Counted from the stretch's first letter, positions 51,552 to 61,260 are shown. The stretch is DNA of 64,000 bases from Pseudomonadota bacterium (GCA_021815805.1 JAKAZQ010000004.1:1-64000), one strand, 5' to 3'. The notes: generated by a model from the letters alone, not told the origin. A program made the numbers and translations.

Positions 51552-52442
51552 ATGCTCACCTCGCTGCAACGCCTGTCGCGCCGGCTGTATGCCGGGCAGG
51601 CGGCCCGTCGCTGGAAATTCATGCTGCGCAGTCTGGTGTACGCACGCAGCCACCGCGCGTGGCTGCGCTATCTCGGCGCGCATCCCTGGATGCTGCGGGT
51701 GGTCGTGCCGCGCCCGGAACTGCTGGAGCGTCTGCACCGTCCCTACCAGTGCGTCCGCTTCGACCGCTGGGCCCGCCTGCATGCCTTGCGCTCGCACTAC
51801 GACGTGTGCGCGCAGATCGGCTGGCAAAGCCTGTGCCGGCGCATGGCGCGGGCGCCCGTCGCGCTGGCGCGCATCGCTGCCGCCGACGGCGCGACGCACG
51901 CCGTCGAGCTTTGCTACGACACACGCTTCGGCAAGGAGGGCGAGTGGGTGCTCAACCTTTCCCGCGACGCCAGCCGCTGCTACACCATGGTGCTGGGCTT
52001 CCGGCGCCAGGCGCAGGCGCACGGCCTGTATATCGGCTGCATCCAGGGACCGGACGGGCCGGATGCGCGCGATCGGGTGCGCGGCCTGACCAAGGCCCTG
52101 CACGGCGCCCGCCCGCGCGACCTGCTGCTCGAGGCCGTGCGCGAACTGGCGCGTTGCGCGGGCTGCAGTCGGCTGGAGCTGGTCAGCGATGCCCAGCACA
52201 TTTATCGCAGCCTGCGCAAGCGGCGCAGCCTGTGCTTCAGCTACGACCGCTTCGCAGCCGAGGCGGCCGGTCAGCGCAACGCGGCACGCTGCTGGGACCT
52301 TCCGCTGCAGGCGCCCTGCCGCCCGCTGGGGCAGGTGGACTCGCGCAAGCGGGCCGTCACGGCGCGGCGGCGCGCGCTGCTCGACGACCTGCGGCAGCAG
52401 ATCCGCGACGCATGCGCAGGCGGCGCGCGGGCGCCGCGCTGA
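51552..52442 (+). CDS. VirK/YbjX-family (DUF535) protein
   Basis: A 296-residue cytosolic protein. It shows the DUF535 pattern: basic N-terminus, RFDRWARLHALRSHYDVC, LCYDTRFGKEGEWVLNLSRD, GLYIGCIQGPDGPDARDRVRGLTKALHGARPRDLLLEAVRELA, and SRLELVSDAQHIYRS. Family members (VirK, YbjX) affect lipid A/envelope resistance to antimicrobial peptides by unknown means. It ends six bases before the convergent putA stop. The start at 51552 is the first ATG in frame with the conserved N-terminus. Confidence 0.85.
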   Translation: MLTSLQRLSRRLYAGQAARRWKFMLRSLVYARSHRAWLRYLGAHPWMLRVVVPRPELLERLHRPYQCVRFDRWARLHALRSHYDVCAQIGWQSLCRRMARAPVALARIAAADGATHAVELCYDTRFGKEGEWVLNLSRDASRCYTMVLGFRRQAQAHGLYIGCIQGPDGPDARDRVRGLTKALHGARPRDLLLEAVRELARCAGCSRLELVSDAQHIYRSLRKRRSLCFSYDRFAAEAAGQRNAARCWDLPLQAPCRPLGQVDSRKRAVTARRRALLDDLRQQIRDACAGGARAPR

Positions 52443-52448
52443 GCGCCG

Positions 52449-55400
52449 TCACCCGATGCTCATGAGGCTGGCGTTGCCGCCGGCCGCCGCGGTGTTCACG
52501 CTGACGGACTTTTCGTGCAACAGCAGTTCCAGCGGATATTCCGATTGTTTCAGGCCGTCGCTGGCCAGCGCATACACGCTGACCACCGCATGCTCGAAGC
52601 GCGTCAACTCCGTCTGCAGCGCCAGCAGCCCCGCCGGATCGCCCTGGTACAGCGCGGCATCGGGCTGATCCGCGTCGACGAAGGCACGCACCTGCGTGCG
52701 CAGCGACGCCGGAACCAGCGCCAGCGCGGCTTCGGCGTGGGCTCCGCTGAGCAACGCGACATTGCCGCTGGCCAGCGCCGCGGCCGCCTGGCGCAGCAAG
52801 GCCTCGCGGCTCGCCGCGCGGCACAGCAGGCGCCCGCGCGGCAGCAGCGCATACTGGTTGTGCTCGCCCACGGGTCCGGGCAGCGTGACCGGCTCCAGGC
52901 TCGGCGCCTGAACCGCATAGGCCTCCAGCGCCGCGGTGTCGAGTCCATGCTCGCGCAGCGCCTCGATCAGGGTGCGCAGCGCCTGGGGCGCCGGCGCGCA
53001 GGGCAGGAACGGCGCACACGCCGGCGCGATCAGGCGCCGCAGGTACAGCGGCCCGCCGGCCTTCGGCCCCGTCCCCGATCGACCGTGACCACCAAACGGC
53101 TGCACGCCCACCACGGCGCCGATGATGTTGCGGTTGACGTAGATGTTGCCGGCGTGGATGCGCGACGTCACCTGCGCGATGCTTTCGTCGATGCGGCTGT
53201 GGATGCCGAAGGTCAGCGCGTAGCCGAGAGCGTTGACCGCATCCAGCGTGGCTTCGAGTTCGCCTGTGCGATATCGCAGCACGTGCAACACCGGCCCGAA
53301 TACCTCTCGGCCTAGCACATCGATCGACGGGATCTCGATCAGGGTCGGCGCGACAAAGCAGCCGTGCCGTGCGTCGTCGGGCAGCGCGGGCGCGTGCACG
53401 GGAAAACCGCGTGCGCGCAAGGCCTCCACATGCGCGACGATGGTGTCGCGCGCCTCGGCGCTGATCACCGGACCGATGTCGCTGGCCAGCCGATCCGGCC
53501 GGCCGATGCACAGTTCGTTCATCGCGCCGCGCAGCATCTCCAGCAGGCGCTCGGCGACGTCCTCCTGCACCAGCAGGATGCGCAGTGCCGAGCAGCGCTG
53601 TCCGGCGGAATCGAAGGCCGACGCCACGATGTCGGCCACCGCCTGCTCGGGCAATGCCGACGAATCGACGACCATGGCGTTCTGGCCGCCCGTCTCGGCG
53701 ATCAGCGGAATCGGCAGGCCATGCGCATCCAGGCGACCCGCGAGCTGCGCCTGGATCAGGCGCGCCACCTCGGTGGAACCGGTGAACAACACGCCGCGCA
53801 CCCGCGCATCGGCGACCAGCGCGCTGCCCACCTTTCCATCCCCCGGCAGCAGTTGCACCGCGCCGTGCGGCAAGCCGGCCTCGAGCAGGATGTTCACCGC
53901 CGCATAGGCGATCAGCGGCGTCTGCTCGGCCGGCTTGGCCAGCACCACGTTGCCGGCGGCCAACGCCGCCGCCACCTGCCCCATGAAGATGGCCAGCGGA
54001 AAATTCCACGGGCTGATGGCCACCACCGGGCCGAGCGGGCGGTGCTCGGTATTGTGGAAATGCTGCGTCACCTGGGCCGCGTAGTAGCGCAGGAAGTCCA
54101 CCGCCTCGCGCACCTCGCCGATGGCCGACGGCAGCGAGCGCCCGGCCTCGCGCACCACCAGGCCGACCAGGCGCGGCAGCCGCTCCTCGAGCAGGTCGGC
54201 GGCGCGCAGCAGGATGGCGGCGCGGTCGACCGGCGGCGTGGCCTGCCACACGGGCGCCTCCGCCAGGGCCTCGCCGACGGCGCGGGCGCACAGCTCGGGC
54301 GTGGCCTCGTGCACCGAGCCGACGATGTCGCGCAGATCGGCCGGGTTGAGCGCCGCACGCGCGACGGCCTCGTGTTCGCCGCTGCCGAGGATCGGACGCG
54401 CCACCCAGGTCGTGTCGATGCCTGCCAGGCCGGCCGCGGCCAGCGCGCCCAGTCGCTGCTCGTTGCTGAGGTCGAGCCCGCTCGAATTGGCGCGCTGCGC
54501 GCCGTACAGCGCCGCCGGCAGCGCGATCTTCGGGTGCGGTGCGCCCAGCGGCTGCACGGCGCGGCAGAGTTCCACCGGATCCGCGACGATCTCGTCCAGG
54601 TCGAGGTTCGGATCGTTGATCTTGTGCACAAAGGAGGTGTTCGCGCCGTTCTCCAGCAGGCGGCGCACCAGGTAGGCCAGCAGCGTCTCGTGCGTGCCCA
54701 CCGGCGCATAGATGCGGCACGGCCGGCGCATGCCCTCGGCGGATACCACCTCCTCGTACAGCGGCTCGCCCATGCCGTGCAGGCACTGGAATTCGTACTG
54801 CCCGACGTAGAAGTTGTCACCGGCCATCGCATGGATCGCGGCCACCGTGTGCGCGTTGTGGGTCGCGAACTGAGGGAACACGGCCTGCGCAGCACCCAGC
54901 AGCTTGCGCGCGCAGGCGAGGTACGACACATCGGTGTGGCTCTTGCGCGTGAACACCGGAAAGCCCTCGAGGCCGTCGAGCTGCGCGCGCTTGATCTCGG
55001 AATCCCAGTACGCGCCCTTGACCAGGCGCACCATGATGCGGCGACGCGAGCGCTGCGCCAGGTCGATCAGAAAGTCGAGCACGAACGGGGCGCGCTTCTG
55101 GTAGGCCTGCACCACGAAGCCGATGCCGTTCCAGCCCTGCAGCGCGGGGTCGAAACACAGGCTTTCCAGCAGGTCCAGCGAAATCTCGAGGCGGTCGGCC
55201 TCCTCGGCGTCGATGTTCAGGCCGATGTCGTAGCGCCTGGCCAGCTGCGCGAGGCGGGTCAGGCGCGGCAGCAGTTCCTGCATCACGCGATGCCGCTGCG
55301 CCCGGCTGTACCGGGGATGCAGCGCCGACAGCTTGATGGAAATCCCCGGCCCCTCGTAGATGCCGCGGCGCTGCGAGGATTTGCCGATGGCGTGGATGGC

Positions 55401-56297
55401 CTGTTCGTAATCGCGCAGATAGCGCTGCGCGTCGCGCGCGGTGAGCGCGGCCTCGCCCAGCATGTCGTAGGAATGCCGGAAGCCCCTGGCCTCCCACTTG
55501 CGGCTGTTGGCCAGCGCGTCGGCGATGGTCTGGCCCAGCACGAACTGTTCGCCCATCAGGCGCATCGCGATGTTCACGCTGCCCCGCACCACCGGCTCTC
55601 CGCCACGCGCGACCAGGCGCGTGAGCATCGACGACAGCGTGGCCTCGCTGCTCGTGGCCACCAGGCGTCCGGTCAGCAGCAGGCCCCAGGTGGCGGCGTT
55701 GAGGAACAGCGAGCGCCCGCCGCCGAGATGGCTCTGCCAGTCGCCGGCGCCGATCTTGTCGCGGATCAGCGCATCGCGGGTCGCCGTGTCGGGGATGCGC
55801 AGCAGCGCCTCGGCCAGGCACATCAGCGCGATGCCCTCCTGGCTCGACAGGGCGTATTCCTGCAGCAGGGTCTCCACCACGCCGCGCGTGCGCTTGGAGC
55901 GCAGTTTCAGCGCCAGTTCACGCGCCGTGCGCTGCACCTCGTCGCGCAAACCCGCGGGCAGTTCGGCCTGCGCCAGCAAGGCCGGCACGCACTCGGCCTC
56001 GGGGCGCCGGTAGGCCGCGGTGATGGCGGCGCGCAGCACGGTCTGCGGTTGCACCTCCTGCGCCAGCTCGAGAAACGGCACCAGCGGGGCATCGTGCGGC
56101 CGAGGTTGCTCCATTGGTTGCACTTCTTCATCGTGCTCACGGTCAGGAACAATTTCGCCCCGCTCCAGGCGCTCCAAGCCCTGGATGATCCATTGCTTGA
56201 CCAGGAAATGCGAGGTTCGGCCCTGCGCCTCGGCGGCCGTCTTGATGCGCGTGCGCACCTGGTCGTCCAGTTTCACGCCGATGGTCGTCACGCTCAT
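52449..56297 (-). CDS. putA: Trifunctional PutA: proline dehydrogenase, P5C dehydrogenase and DNA-binding repressor
   Basis: A 1,282-residue protein. The N-terminal ribbon-helix-helix, residues ~1-50, reads TTIGVKLDDQVRTRIKTAAEAQGRTSHFLVKQWI. The FAD-binding proline dehydrogenase barrel follows (~250-540: ISIKLSALHPRY, RLVKGAYWDSEIK, FATHNAHTV, FEFQCLHGM-like QYEFQCLHGMGEPLYEEV). The aldehyde dehydrogenase domain follows with SPWNFPLAIFMGQVAAALAAGN, FTGSTEVARLI, and catalytic Cys near 900 in SAGQRCSALR. It oxidises proline to glutamate at the membrane and represses its own gene when cytosolic. Five GTTGCA sites around its start fit that role. Confidence 0.97.
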   Translation of the reverse strand: MSVTTIGVKLDDQVRTRIKTAAEAQGRTSHFLVKQWIIQGLERLERGEIVPDREHDEEVQPMEQPRPHDAPLVPFLELAQEVQPQTVLRAAITAAYRRPEAECVPALLAQAELPAGLRDEVQRTARELALKLRSKRTRGVVETLLQEYALSSQEGIALMCLAEALLRIPDTATRDALIRDKIGAGDWQSHLGGGRSLFLNAATWGLLLTGRLVATSSEATLSSMLTRLVARGGEPVVRGSVNIAMRLMGEQFVLGQTIADALANSRKWEARGFRHSYDMLGEAALTARDAQRYLRDYEQAIHAIGKSSQRRGIYEGPGISIKLSALHPRYSRAQRHRVMQELLPRLTRLAQLARRYDIGLNIDAEEADRLEISLDLLESLCFDPALQGWNGIGFVVQAYQKRAPFVLDFLIDLAQRSRRRIMVRLVKGAYWDSEIKRAQLDGLEGFPVFTRKSHTDVSYLACARKLLGAAQAVFPQFATHNAHTVAAIHAMAGDNFYVGQYEFQCLHGMGEPLYEEVVSAEGMRRPCRIYAPVGTHETLLAYLVRRLLENGANTSFVHKINDPNLDLDEIVADPVELCRAVQPLGAPHPKIALPAALYGAQRANSSGLDLSNEQRLGALAAAGLAGIDTTWVARPILGSGEHEAVARAALNPADLRDIVGSVHEATPELCARAVGEALAEAPVWQATPPVDRAAILLRAADLLEERLPRLVGLVVREAGRSLPSAIGEVREAVDFLRYYAAQVTQHFHNTEHRPLGPVVAISPWNFPLAIFMGQVAAALAAGNVVLAKPAEQTPLIAYAAVNILLEAGLPHGAVQLLPGDGKVGSALVADARVRGVLFTGSTEVARLIQAQLAGRLDAHGLPIPLIAETGGQNAMVVDSSALPEQAVADIVASAFDSAGQRCSALRILLVQEDVAERLLEMLRGAMNELCIGRPDRLASDIGPVISAEARDTIVAHVEALRARGFPVHAPALPDDARHGCFVAPTLIEIPSIDVLGREVFGPVLHVLRYRTGELEATLDAVNALGYALTFGIHSRIDESIAQVTSRIHAGNIYVNRNIIGAVVGVQPFGGHGRSGTGPKAGGPLYLRRLIAPACAPFLPCAPAPQALRTLIEALREHGLDTAALEAYAVQAPSLEPVTLPGPVGEHNQYALLPRGRLLCRAASREALLRQAAAALASGNVALLSGAHAEAALALVPASLRTQVRAFVDADQPDAALYQGDPAGLLALQTELTRFEHAVVSVYALASDGLKQSEYPLELLLHEKSVSVNTAAAGGNASLMSIG

Positions 56298-56459
56298 GGA
56301 ATTCCCTTATGGATTAGATATGTATGCGAACATGGCGATGGTTGCACCACCACCGCGAGAAGTAAAGCACTGCTCGTCTCGTGGATACAACTTTTCGCAC
56401 CCCTGGGGTGTAACCCTGATGCAGCGACAGGTGCAACCCGTTATGGTCCCCACTGCAAC
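56048..56459. promoter_or_regulatory. Cluster of five GTTGCA hexamers, candidate PutA operator region
   Basis: GTTGCA occurs at 56048-56053, 56117-56122 and 56341-56346, and its complement TGCAAC at 56432-56437 and 56454-56459. The last three lie in the 272-bp gap between putA and the divergent liv operon (56298-56569); the first two lie in the 5' end of putA. GTTGCA is the hexamer recognised by the E. coli PutA ribbon-helix-helix in the putA-putP control region. Confidence 0.6.
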
Positions 56460-56569
56460 CTTTCTCGACCCTTCGCGCACCGGCAGCGGTGCGTGGCCGA
56501 GGCAACGGCCGACGACGGGGCGCCGCACGCGCCCCGCCCCGATCCCCTCTTCTCTTTGCAGGCGAGACC

Positions 56570-57712
56570 ATGACGCACAAGTATTGCAGGACGGCTTTGT
56601 TCAGTCTGATGGCGGCAGCCCTGGGCGCCGGCGCGGCGCACGCCGCCACGCCAATCACCATCGGCGTGCAGGCGCCGATCACCGGCCAGTACGCCAACGA
56701 GGGCCAGGGCATCGCGAATGCCGTGAAGCTGCTGGTCAAGCAGCAGAACGCCGAGGGCGGGCTGCTCGGACACCCGCTCAAGGTGGAGGTATGCGACGAC
56801 CAGGGCGAGGCCGCGCCGGCTGCGATCTGCGCGCGTCAACTGGTCAACGACGGCGTGCTGGCCGTGATCGGCAGCTACACCAGCGGCGCCGCGCTGGCCG
56901 CGCAGCCGATCTATGCCCGCGCCAACGTGATCCAGACCTCCGACGGCACCAGCGACCAGCTGACCGCACGCGGCTACAAGACCTTTTTCCGCAACGCGCC
57001 GCCGAACAGCGCCGAGGCGGTGTTCACCGCCGGCTACTTCAAGGCCATGGGCTATCGGCGCGTGGCGGTCGTCACCGACCACTCGAGTTTTTCCACCGGC
57101 CTGGCCAACGCGGTGATCGCCGACGCGAAAAAGGCCGGCATCAAGATCATCGACAAGGCCTTCATCAGCGCCGGATCGCAGAACTACACCCCGGTGCTGA
57201 CCAAGTTGAAGGCCGAGCATCCGCAAGTCGTGTACTTCTCCGGCTACTACACCGATGGCGGCCTCATCAAGGCGCAGATGGCCCAGCTCGGCATGAAGGC
57301 CACGTTCGTCGGCGGTGACGCCAACCAGAACGTGGCCTTCGCGAAAATCGCCGGCAGCGCGGCGAGCGGCGCCGTCATCATCAACGTGCCCGCGCCCGAG
57401 GACCTGCCCTACCCGGCGGCCAAGCAGTTCCTCGAGCAGTTCCAGAAGGCCTACGGGCATCAGCCGCCCAGCATCTTCACGCTGACCAACGCCGACGGCC
57501 TGCGCGCGGTGCTGTACACCGCCGAGCAGGTCAAGAGCGTGAAGCCGGCCGTGCTGATCCCGGCGCTGCACAAGCTGCGCGACTTCCACGGCCTGACCGG
57601 CACGTTCTCGTGGAACGCCGTGGGTGAACGCACCGGAAGCCCGTACGTGGCCTTCGAGGTGACGGCCAGCGGCGCCTACAAGATCACCTATCCGGCCGCC
57701 GCCGCCAAGTAA
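56570..57712 (+). CDS. Branched-chain amino acid-type ABC transporter substrate-binding protein, divergent from putA
   Basis: A 380-residue periplasmic protein. Signal peptide (ALFSLMAAALGAGAAHA) and Peripla_BP_6 fold (ITIGVQAPITGQYANEGQGIANAVKLLVKQQN, YTSGAALAAQPIYARANVIQTSDGTSDQLT, VAVVTDHSSFSTGLANAV). It resembles LivK more closely than the binding protein at 37.6 kb does. The start at 56570 lies where the signal peptide begins. Location next to putA and shared GTTGCA sites suggest co-regulation with proline catabolism, which would make proline or another amino acid a plausible ligand. Confidence 0.93.
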   Translation: MTHKYCRTALFSLMAAALGAGAAHAATPITIGVQAPITGQYANEGQGIANAVKLLVKQQNAEGGLLGHPLKVEVCDDQGEAAPAAICARQLVNDGVLAVIGSYTSGAALAAQPIYARANVIQTSDGTSDQLTARGYKTFFRNAPPNSAEAVFTAGYFKAMGYRRVAVVTDHSSFSTGLANAVIADAKKAGIKIIDKAFISAGSQNYTPVLTKLKAEHPQVVYFSGYYTDGGLIKAQMAQLGMKATFVGGDANQNVAFAKIAGSAASGAVIINVPAPEDLPYPAAKQFLEQFQKAYGHQPPSIFTLTNADGLRAVLYTAEQVKSVKPAVLIPALHKLRDFHGLTGTFSWNAVGERTGSPYVAFEVTASGAYKITYPAAAAK

Positions 57713-57738
57713 GCCCGGTCGAGGCGCCCGCCGGTCCG

Positions 57739-57771
57739 GCGTGGCGCCGCGCCGACCCGGCGCCGCCACGC
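57739..57771 (+). promoter_or_regulatory. Intercistronic hairpin after the binding-protein gene of the second liv operon
   Basis: GCGTGGCG and CGCCACGC-type arms (57739-57746 with 57764-57771) form an 8-bp stem without a T-run, between the binding-protein stop and livH. Its position mirrors the hairpin at 37538-37567 in the first operon. Confidence 0.45.
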
Positions 57772-57824
57772 GCGCGCCGAGTCCGCGCGGCGCGCACGGC
57801 CGGCGCATCGCAGGAGAACCATCC

Positions 57825-58730
57825 ATGCTGAGCACCGTGCTGCAGCAGCTCGTCAACGGTCTGACCGTGGGCGGGATCTATGCGCTCATCGCCCTGGGCT
57901 ACACCATGGTCTACGGGGTGCTGCGCCTGATCAACTTCGCCCATGGCGATCTCTGCATCTTCGGGGCCTACATCGGTCTCGTCGCGCTGGGCTCGGGGGC
58001 GGGCAGCGGACGATCCCATCTGCTGCTGCTCGGCGCCGCGTTCCTGCTCGCGGCGCTGGCGGTCGGGGCCGCCGGAATGCTGCTGGAGTTCACCGCCTAT
58101 CGCCCGTTGCGACGCGCCGATCGCCTGTCGGCGGTGGTATCGGCGCTCGGCGCATCGCTGTTCATCGAAAACGGCATCATGCTGATCTGGGGCCCGCAGC
58201 TGCGCGTGTTTCCGAGTCATCTGCTGCCGCACGCCGCCTGGAACCTGGGCGGCGCCCGCATCGACCTCGTGCAGTTGCTGATCATCGGCGGCTCCGCGCT
58301 GCTCATGGGCGTGCTGTACTGGTTCGTGCATCACACCCGCTACGGCACCGCGATGCGCGCCGCGGCGAGCGACCAGGATGCGGCGCGCCTGATGGGCATC
58401 AACGTCAACCGCGTGATCGCCAGCGTGTTCGTGCTGGGCCCGGCGATCGGCGCGGTGGGCGGCCTGTTCATCGGCCTGTACTACCGCCAGGTCTACTTCA
58501 CGATGGGCTGGACCTACGGCCTCAACGCGTTCATCGCCGCCATCCTGGGGGGCATCGGCAACATCCCCGGCGCGATGCTCGGCGGCGTGCTGCTGGGCCT
58601 GTTCAACGCCTTCGCCGCCGGCTTCATCTCCAGTTCCTGGCAGGGGGCGATCACCTTTGCGCTGCTGATCGGCATCCTGCTGCTGCGCCCCACCGGGCTG
58701 CTCGGCGAGCGCGTCGCGGAGAAAGTCTGA
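57825..58730 (+). CDS. livH: Branched-chain amino acid ABC transporter permease (LivH), second operon
   Basis: A 301-residue permease. LQQLVNGLTVGGIYALIALGYTMVYGVLRLINFAHGDL is typical LivH, followed by MRAAASDQDAARLMGINVNRVI and the loop ILGGIGNIPGAMLGGVLLGL. The start at 57825 has AGGAG upstream; the longer ORF covers the hairpin. Its TGA overlaps the ATG of livM by one base. Confidence 0.95.
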   Translation: MLSTVLQQLVNGLTVGGIYALIALGYTMVYGVLRLINFAHGDLCIFGAYIGLVALGSGAGSGRSHLLLLGAAFLLAALAVGAAGMLLEFTAYRPLRRADRLSAVVSALGASLFIENGIMLIWGPQLRVFPSHLLPHAAWNLGGARIDLVQLLIIGGSALLMGVLYWFVHHTRYGTAMRAAASDQDAARLMGINVNRVIASVFVLGPAIGAVGGLFIGLYYRQVYFTMGWTYGLNAFIAAILGGIGNIPGAMLGGVLLGLFNAFAAGFISSSWQGAITFALLIGILLLRPTGLLGERVAEKV

Positions 58731-59677
58731 TGAAAAGCCTGCTCGATTGGCTCTCCCGCCCGTGGGTCGGCGGCCTGCTGTGGCTGGCCGGGCTCGGCGT
58801 CCCGCTGCTGCTCGACCAGACCTGGGTGTTCATCGCCGCGCTGTTCGCGGTCTACGCGATCGTCGCCCTCAGCCAGGACGTGGTGCTCGGACGCGCCGGC
58901 ATGTTCGACATGGGGCATGCCGTGTACTTCGGCGTCGGGGCCTACGTCACGGCCATCCTGAACACGGCCCATGGCTGGCCGATCCTGCTCACCTGGCCGC
59001 TCGCGGTGCTCGCCGCGGCGCTTGCCGGGGCGCTCATCGCCGCGCCGATCGCACGCCTGCGCGGCGACTACCTGCTGGTCGCCACGATCGGCTTCAACGC
59101 CATTTTCATCCTCGCGCTGAACAACAACCTGGGCCACGTCACCGGCGGCGCCGACGGGCTGTTCGGCATCGGCGTGCCGGCGCTGGGCGGGCTCCAGGCA
59201 TCCAGCCAGAACGCCCAGTTCTGGCTCGACTGGGTCGCCTTCGCGGCGGTGCTGCTGCTGATCCGCAATCTCGACCGCTCGCATCTCGGGCGCACCTTCC
59301 ACTACATCAAGCACGACCAGCTCGCCGCCACCACGATGGGCGTGGACACGCGCAAGTACCGCGTGCTGGCCTTCGCCCTCGGCGCGGCGCTGGCCGGTTT
59401 CGGCGGCACGCTGTTCGCCACGCTGATGGCCGCGGTCAGCCCCGGCGCGTTCGTGTTCACGGAATCGGTCACGCTGTTCGCCATCGTGCTGGTGGGCGGC
59501 CAGGGCTCGATTCCCGGCGTTCTGCTGGGCACCGCGCTGATGTTCGTCGTACCCCAGGTGTTCCGGGGCTTCGCCGAGTACCGCTATTTCGTGTTCGGCA
59601 TCGCCATGGTGCTGATCATGGTGCTGCGCCCGCAGGGCATCTGGCCGCGGGCTCTGCGCAGGGAGGCCGCGCGATGA
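58730..59677 (+). CDS. livM: Branched-chain amino acid ABC transporter permease (LivM), second operon
   Basis: A 315-residue permease with 8-10 membrane helices. The LivM motif FAVYAIVALSQDVVLGRAGMFDMGHAVYFGVGAYV is plain, with GFGGTLFATLMAAVSPG and LVGGQGSIPGVLLGTALM further on. Its stop overlaps the livG start by four bases, consistent with coupled translation. Confidence 0.94.
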   Translation: MKSLLDWLSRPWVGGLLWLAGLGVPLLLDQTWVFIAALFAVYAIVALSQDVVLGRAGMFDMGHAVYFGVGAYVTAILNTAHGWPILLTWPLAVLAAALAGALIAAPIARLRGDYLLVATIGFNAIFILALNNNLGHVTGGADGLFGIGVPALGGLQASSQNAQFWLDWVAFAAVLLLIRNLDRSHLGRTFHYIKHDQLAATTMGVDTRKYRVLAFALGAALAGFGGTLFATLMAAVSPGAFVFTESVTLFAIVLVGGQGSIPGVLLGTALMFVVPQVFRGFAEYRYFVFGIAMVLIMVLRPQGIWPRALRREAAR

Positions 59678-60492
59678 GCACCCCACCGAACCCGCAAGCG
59701 GCTGCGCCGGCGCAAGAGATGCTGGTGCTGGACGGCGTCGGCGTGCGCTTCGGCGGCCTGAAGGCCGTCGATGCGCTGAGCTTCGCGGTCGGCCAGGCCC
59801 AGGTGGTCGGACTCATCGGCCCGAATGGCGCCGGCAAGACCACGGCCTTCAACCTGATCACCGGGGTCTACAAGCCGAGCGAGGGGCGCGTGCGCTTCGC
59901 CGGCCGCGACATCACCGCCTGGGCCCCCCATCGCATCGCGCGCATCGGCATCTTCCGTACCTTCCAGACCATCCGCCTGTTCCAGGGTCAGAGCGTGCTG
60001 AGCAACGTGCTGGCGGGCATGCACCTGCGCACGCGCCAGCAATGGTGGCAGGGGCTGCTGGCCACGCCGGCGCAGCGTCGCGAGGAACGCGCGCTGCGTC
60101 ACGAAGTGCATGCGCTGCTCGAGCGACTTCGCCTGGACCACCTGGCGTACGAGGACGTGGCCTCCCTGCCCTACGGCGTGCAGCGCCGGGTCGAGCTGGC
60201 GCGCGCGCTGATCGCCAAGCCGCGCCTGCTCATCCTCGACGAACCCGCGGCAGGCCTCAACGACCAGGAGTCGGCAGAGCTCAACCGCACCATCCTCGAG
60301 GTGCGCGACCAGGGCATCAGCGTGCTGCTGGTCGAGCACGACATGAACGTGGTGATGAACGTCACCGATCACATCGTGTGCATCAACTTCGGGCGCAAGA
60401 TCGCCGAGGGCACGCCGGAGCAAATTCGCAACCATCCCGACGTCATCGAGGCCTACCTCGGCAAGGAAGACGACGACGAGGAGGCCGCATGA
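59674..60492 (+). CDS. livG: Branched-chain amino acid ABC transporter ATPase (LivG), second operon
   Basis: A 272-residue ATPase. Walker A is GPNGAGKTT, with FRTFQTIRLFQGQSVLSNVLAG, signature LPYGVQRRVELARAL, Walker B LLILDEPAAGLN and LLVEHDMNVVM. The start at 59674 forms an ATGA overlap with livM; the extended ORF upstream is antisense-type shadow of livM. A C-terminal acidic tail (KEDDDEEAA) ends it. Confidence 0.95.
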   Translation: MSTPPNPQAAAPAQEMLVLDGVGVRFGGLKAVDALSFAVGQAQVVGLIGPNGAGKTTAFNLITGVYKPSEGRVRFAGRDITAWAPHRIARIGIFRTFQTIRLFQGQSVLSNVLAGMHLRTRQQWWQGLLATPAQRREERALRHEVHALLERLRLDHLAYEDVASLPYGVQRRVELARALIAKPRLLILDEPAAGLNDQESAELNRTILEVRDQGISVLLVEHDMNVVMNVTDHIVCINFGRKIAEGTPEQIRNHPDVIEAYLGKEDDDEEAA

Positions 60493-61247
60493 CACTGCTG
60501 GAAGTCCGAGACCTCGACGTGCGCTACGGCCACATCCAGGCCCTGAAGGGCGTGAGCCTGGAAGTCGCCGAAGGCGAGATCGTCGCGCTGCTGGGCGCCA
60601 ACGGCGCCGGCAAGACGACGCTGATGCGCAGCATCAGCGGCCTGCTGCGAGCGCACGCCGGCGAGGTGCGACTGCGCGGCGCGCCGATCCAGCGCACCGC
60701 AGCCGACGCCATCGTGCGCCTGGGCATCTCGCAGGTGCCCGAGGGGCGCCGCGTGTTTCCCACCCTGAGCGTGGCCGAGAACCTGCGCCTGGGCGCCTAC
60801 ACGCGAGCGGCGGCCGAGGCGGCGCAGACGCTGCAGCAGGTGTGGAGCATGTTCCCGCGCCTGCTCGAGCGCCGCGAACAGCTGGCCGGCACGCTGTCCG
60901 GCGGCGAACAGCAGATGCTCGCGATCGGACGCGCGCTGATGGCGCGCCCGAAGCTGCTGCTGCTCGACGAGCCCAGCCTGGGCCTGGCGCCGATCATCGT
61001 GCGGGACATCTTCCGCTCGCTGCACCGGATCCGCGAGCGGGGCATGACCGTGCTGCTGGTCGAGCAGAACGCGCGCATGGCCCTCAAGCTCGCCGACCGC
61101 GGATACGTGCTGGAGACCGGGCGTATCCGCCTCGAGGGCCCCGCACGCCAACTGCTGGCATCGCCCGAGGTGCAGGCCAGCTATCTCGGCCACGGCCACG
61201 CGGCGCCGCCGGCGGCCGCGCCCGATGGCGCCGCGGCGCCGGGCTGA
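60489..61247 (+). CDS. livF: Branched-chain amino acid ABC transporter ATPase (LivF), second operon
   Basis: A 252-residue ATPase. Walker A GANGAGKTT, signature LSGGEQQMLAIGRALM, Walker B LLLLDEPSLGLAP, LLVEQNARMAL. Unlike the LivF of the first operon, the Walker A lysine is intact. The ATG overlaps the livG stop. The C-terminal ~20 residues are Ala/Pro-rich and not conserved. It is the last gene of the operon and is convergent with the autotransporter gene. Confidence 0.95.
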   Translation: MTLLEVRDLDVRYGHIQALKGVSLEVAEGEIVALLGANGAGKTTLMRSISGLLRAHAGEVRLRGAPIQRTAADAIVRLGISQVPEGRRVFPTLSVAENLRLGAYTRAAAEAAQTLQQVWSMFPRLLERREQLAGTLSGGEQQMLAIGRALMARPKLLLLDEPSLGLAPIIVRDIFRSLHRIRERGMTVLLVEQNARMALKLADRGYVLETGRIRLEGPARQLLASPEVQASYLGHGHAAPPAAAPDGAAAPG

Positions 61248-61260
61248 GCAGCCGCCGGCG

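Noticed and set aside
53364-56573. 1,069-codon ORF on the plus strand opposite putA
   Set aside because: Shadow of PutA. The translation is rich in Arg, Gln, His and Ala without any domain pattern, whereas the minus-strand frame contains all PutA motifs.
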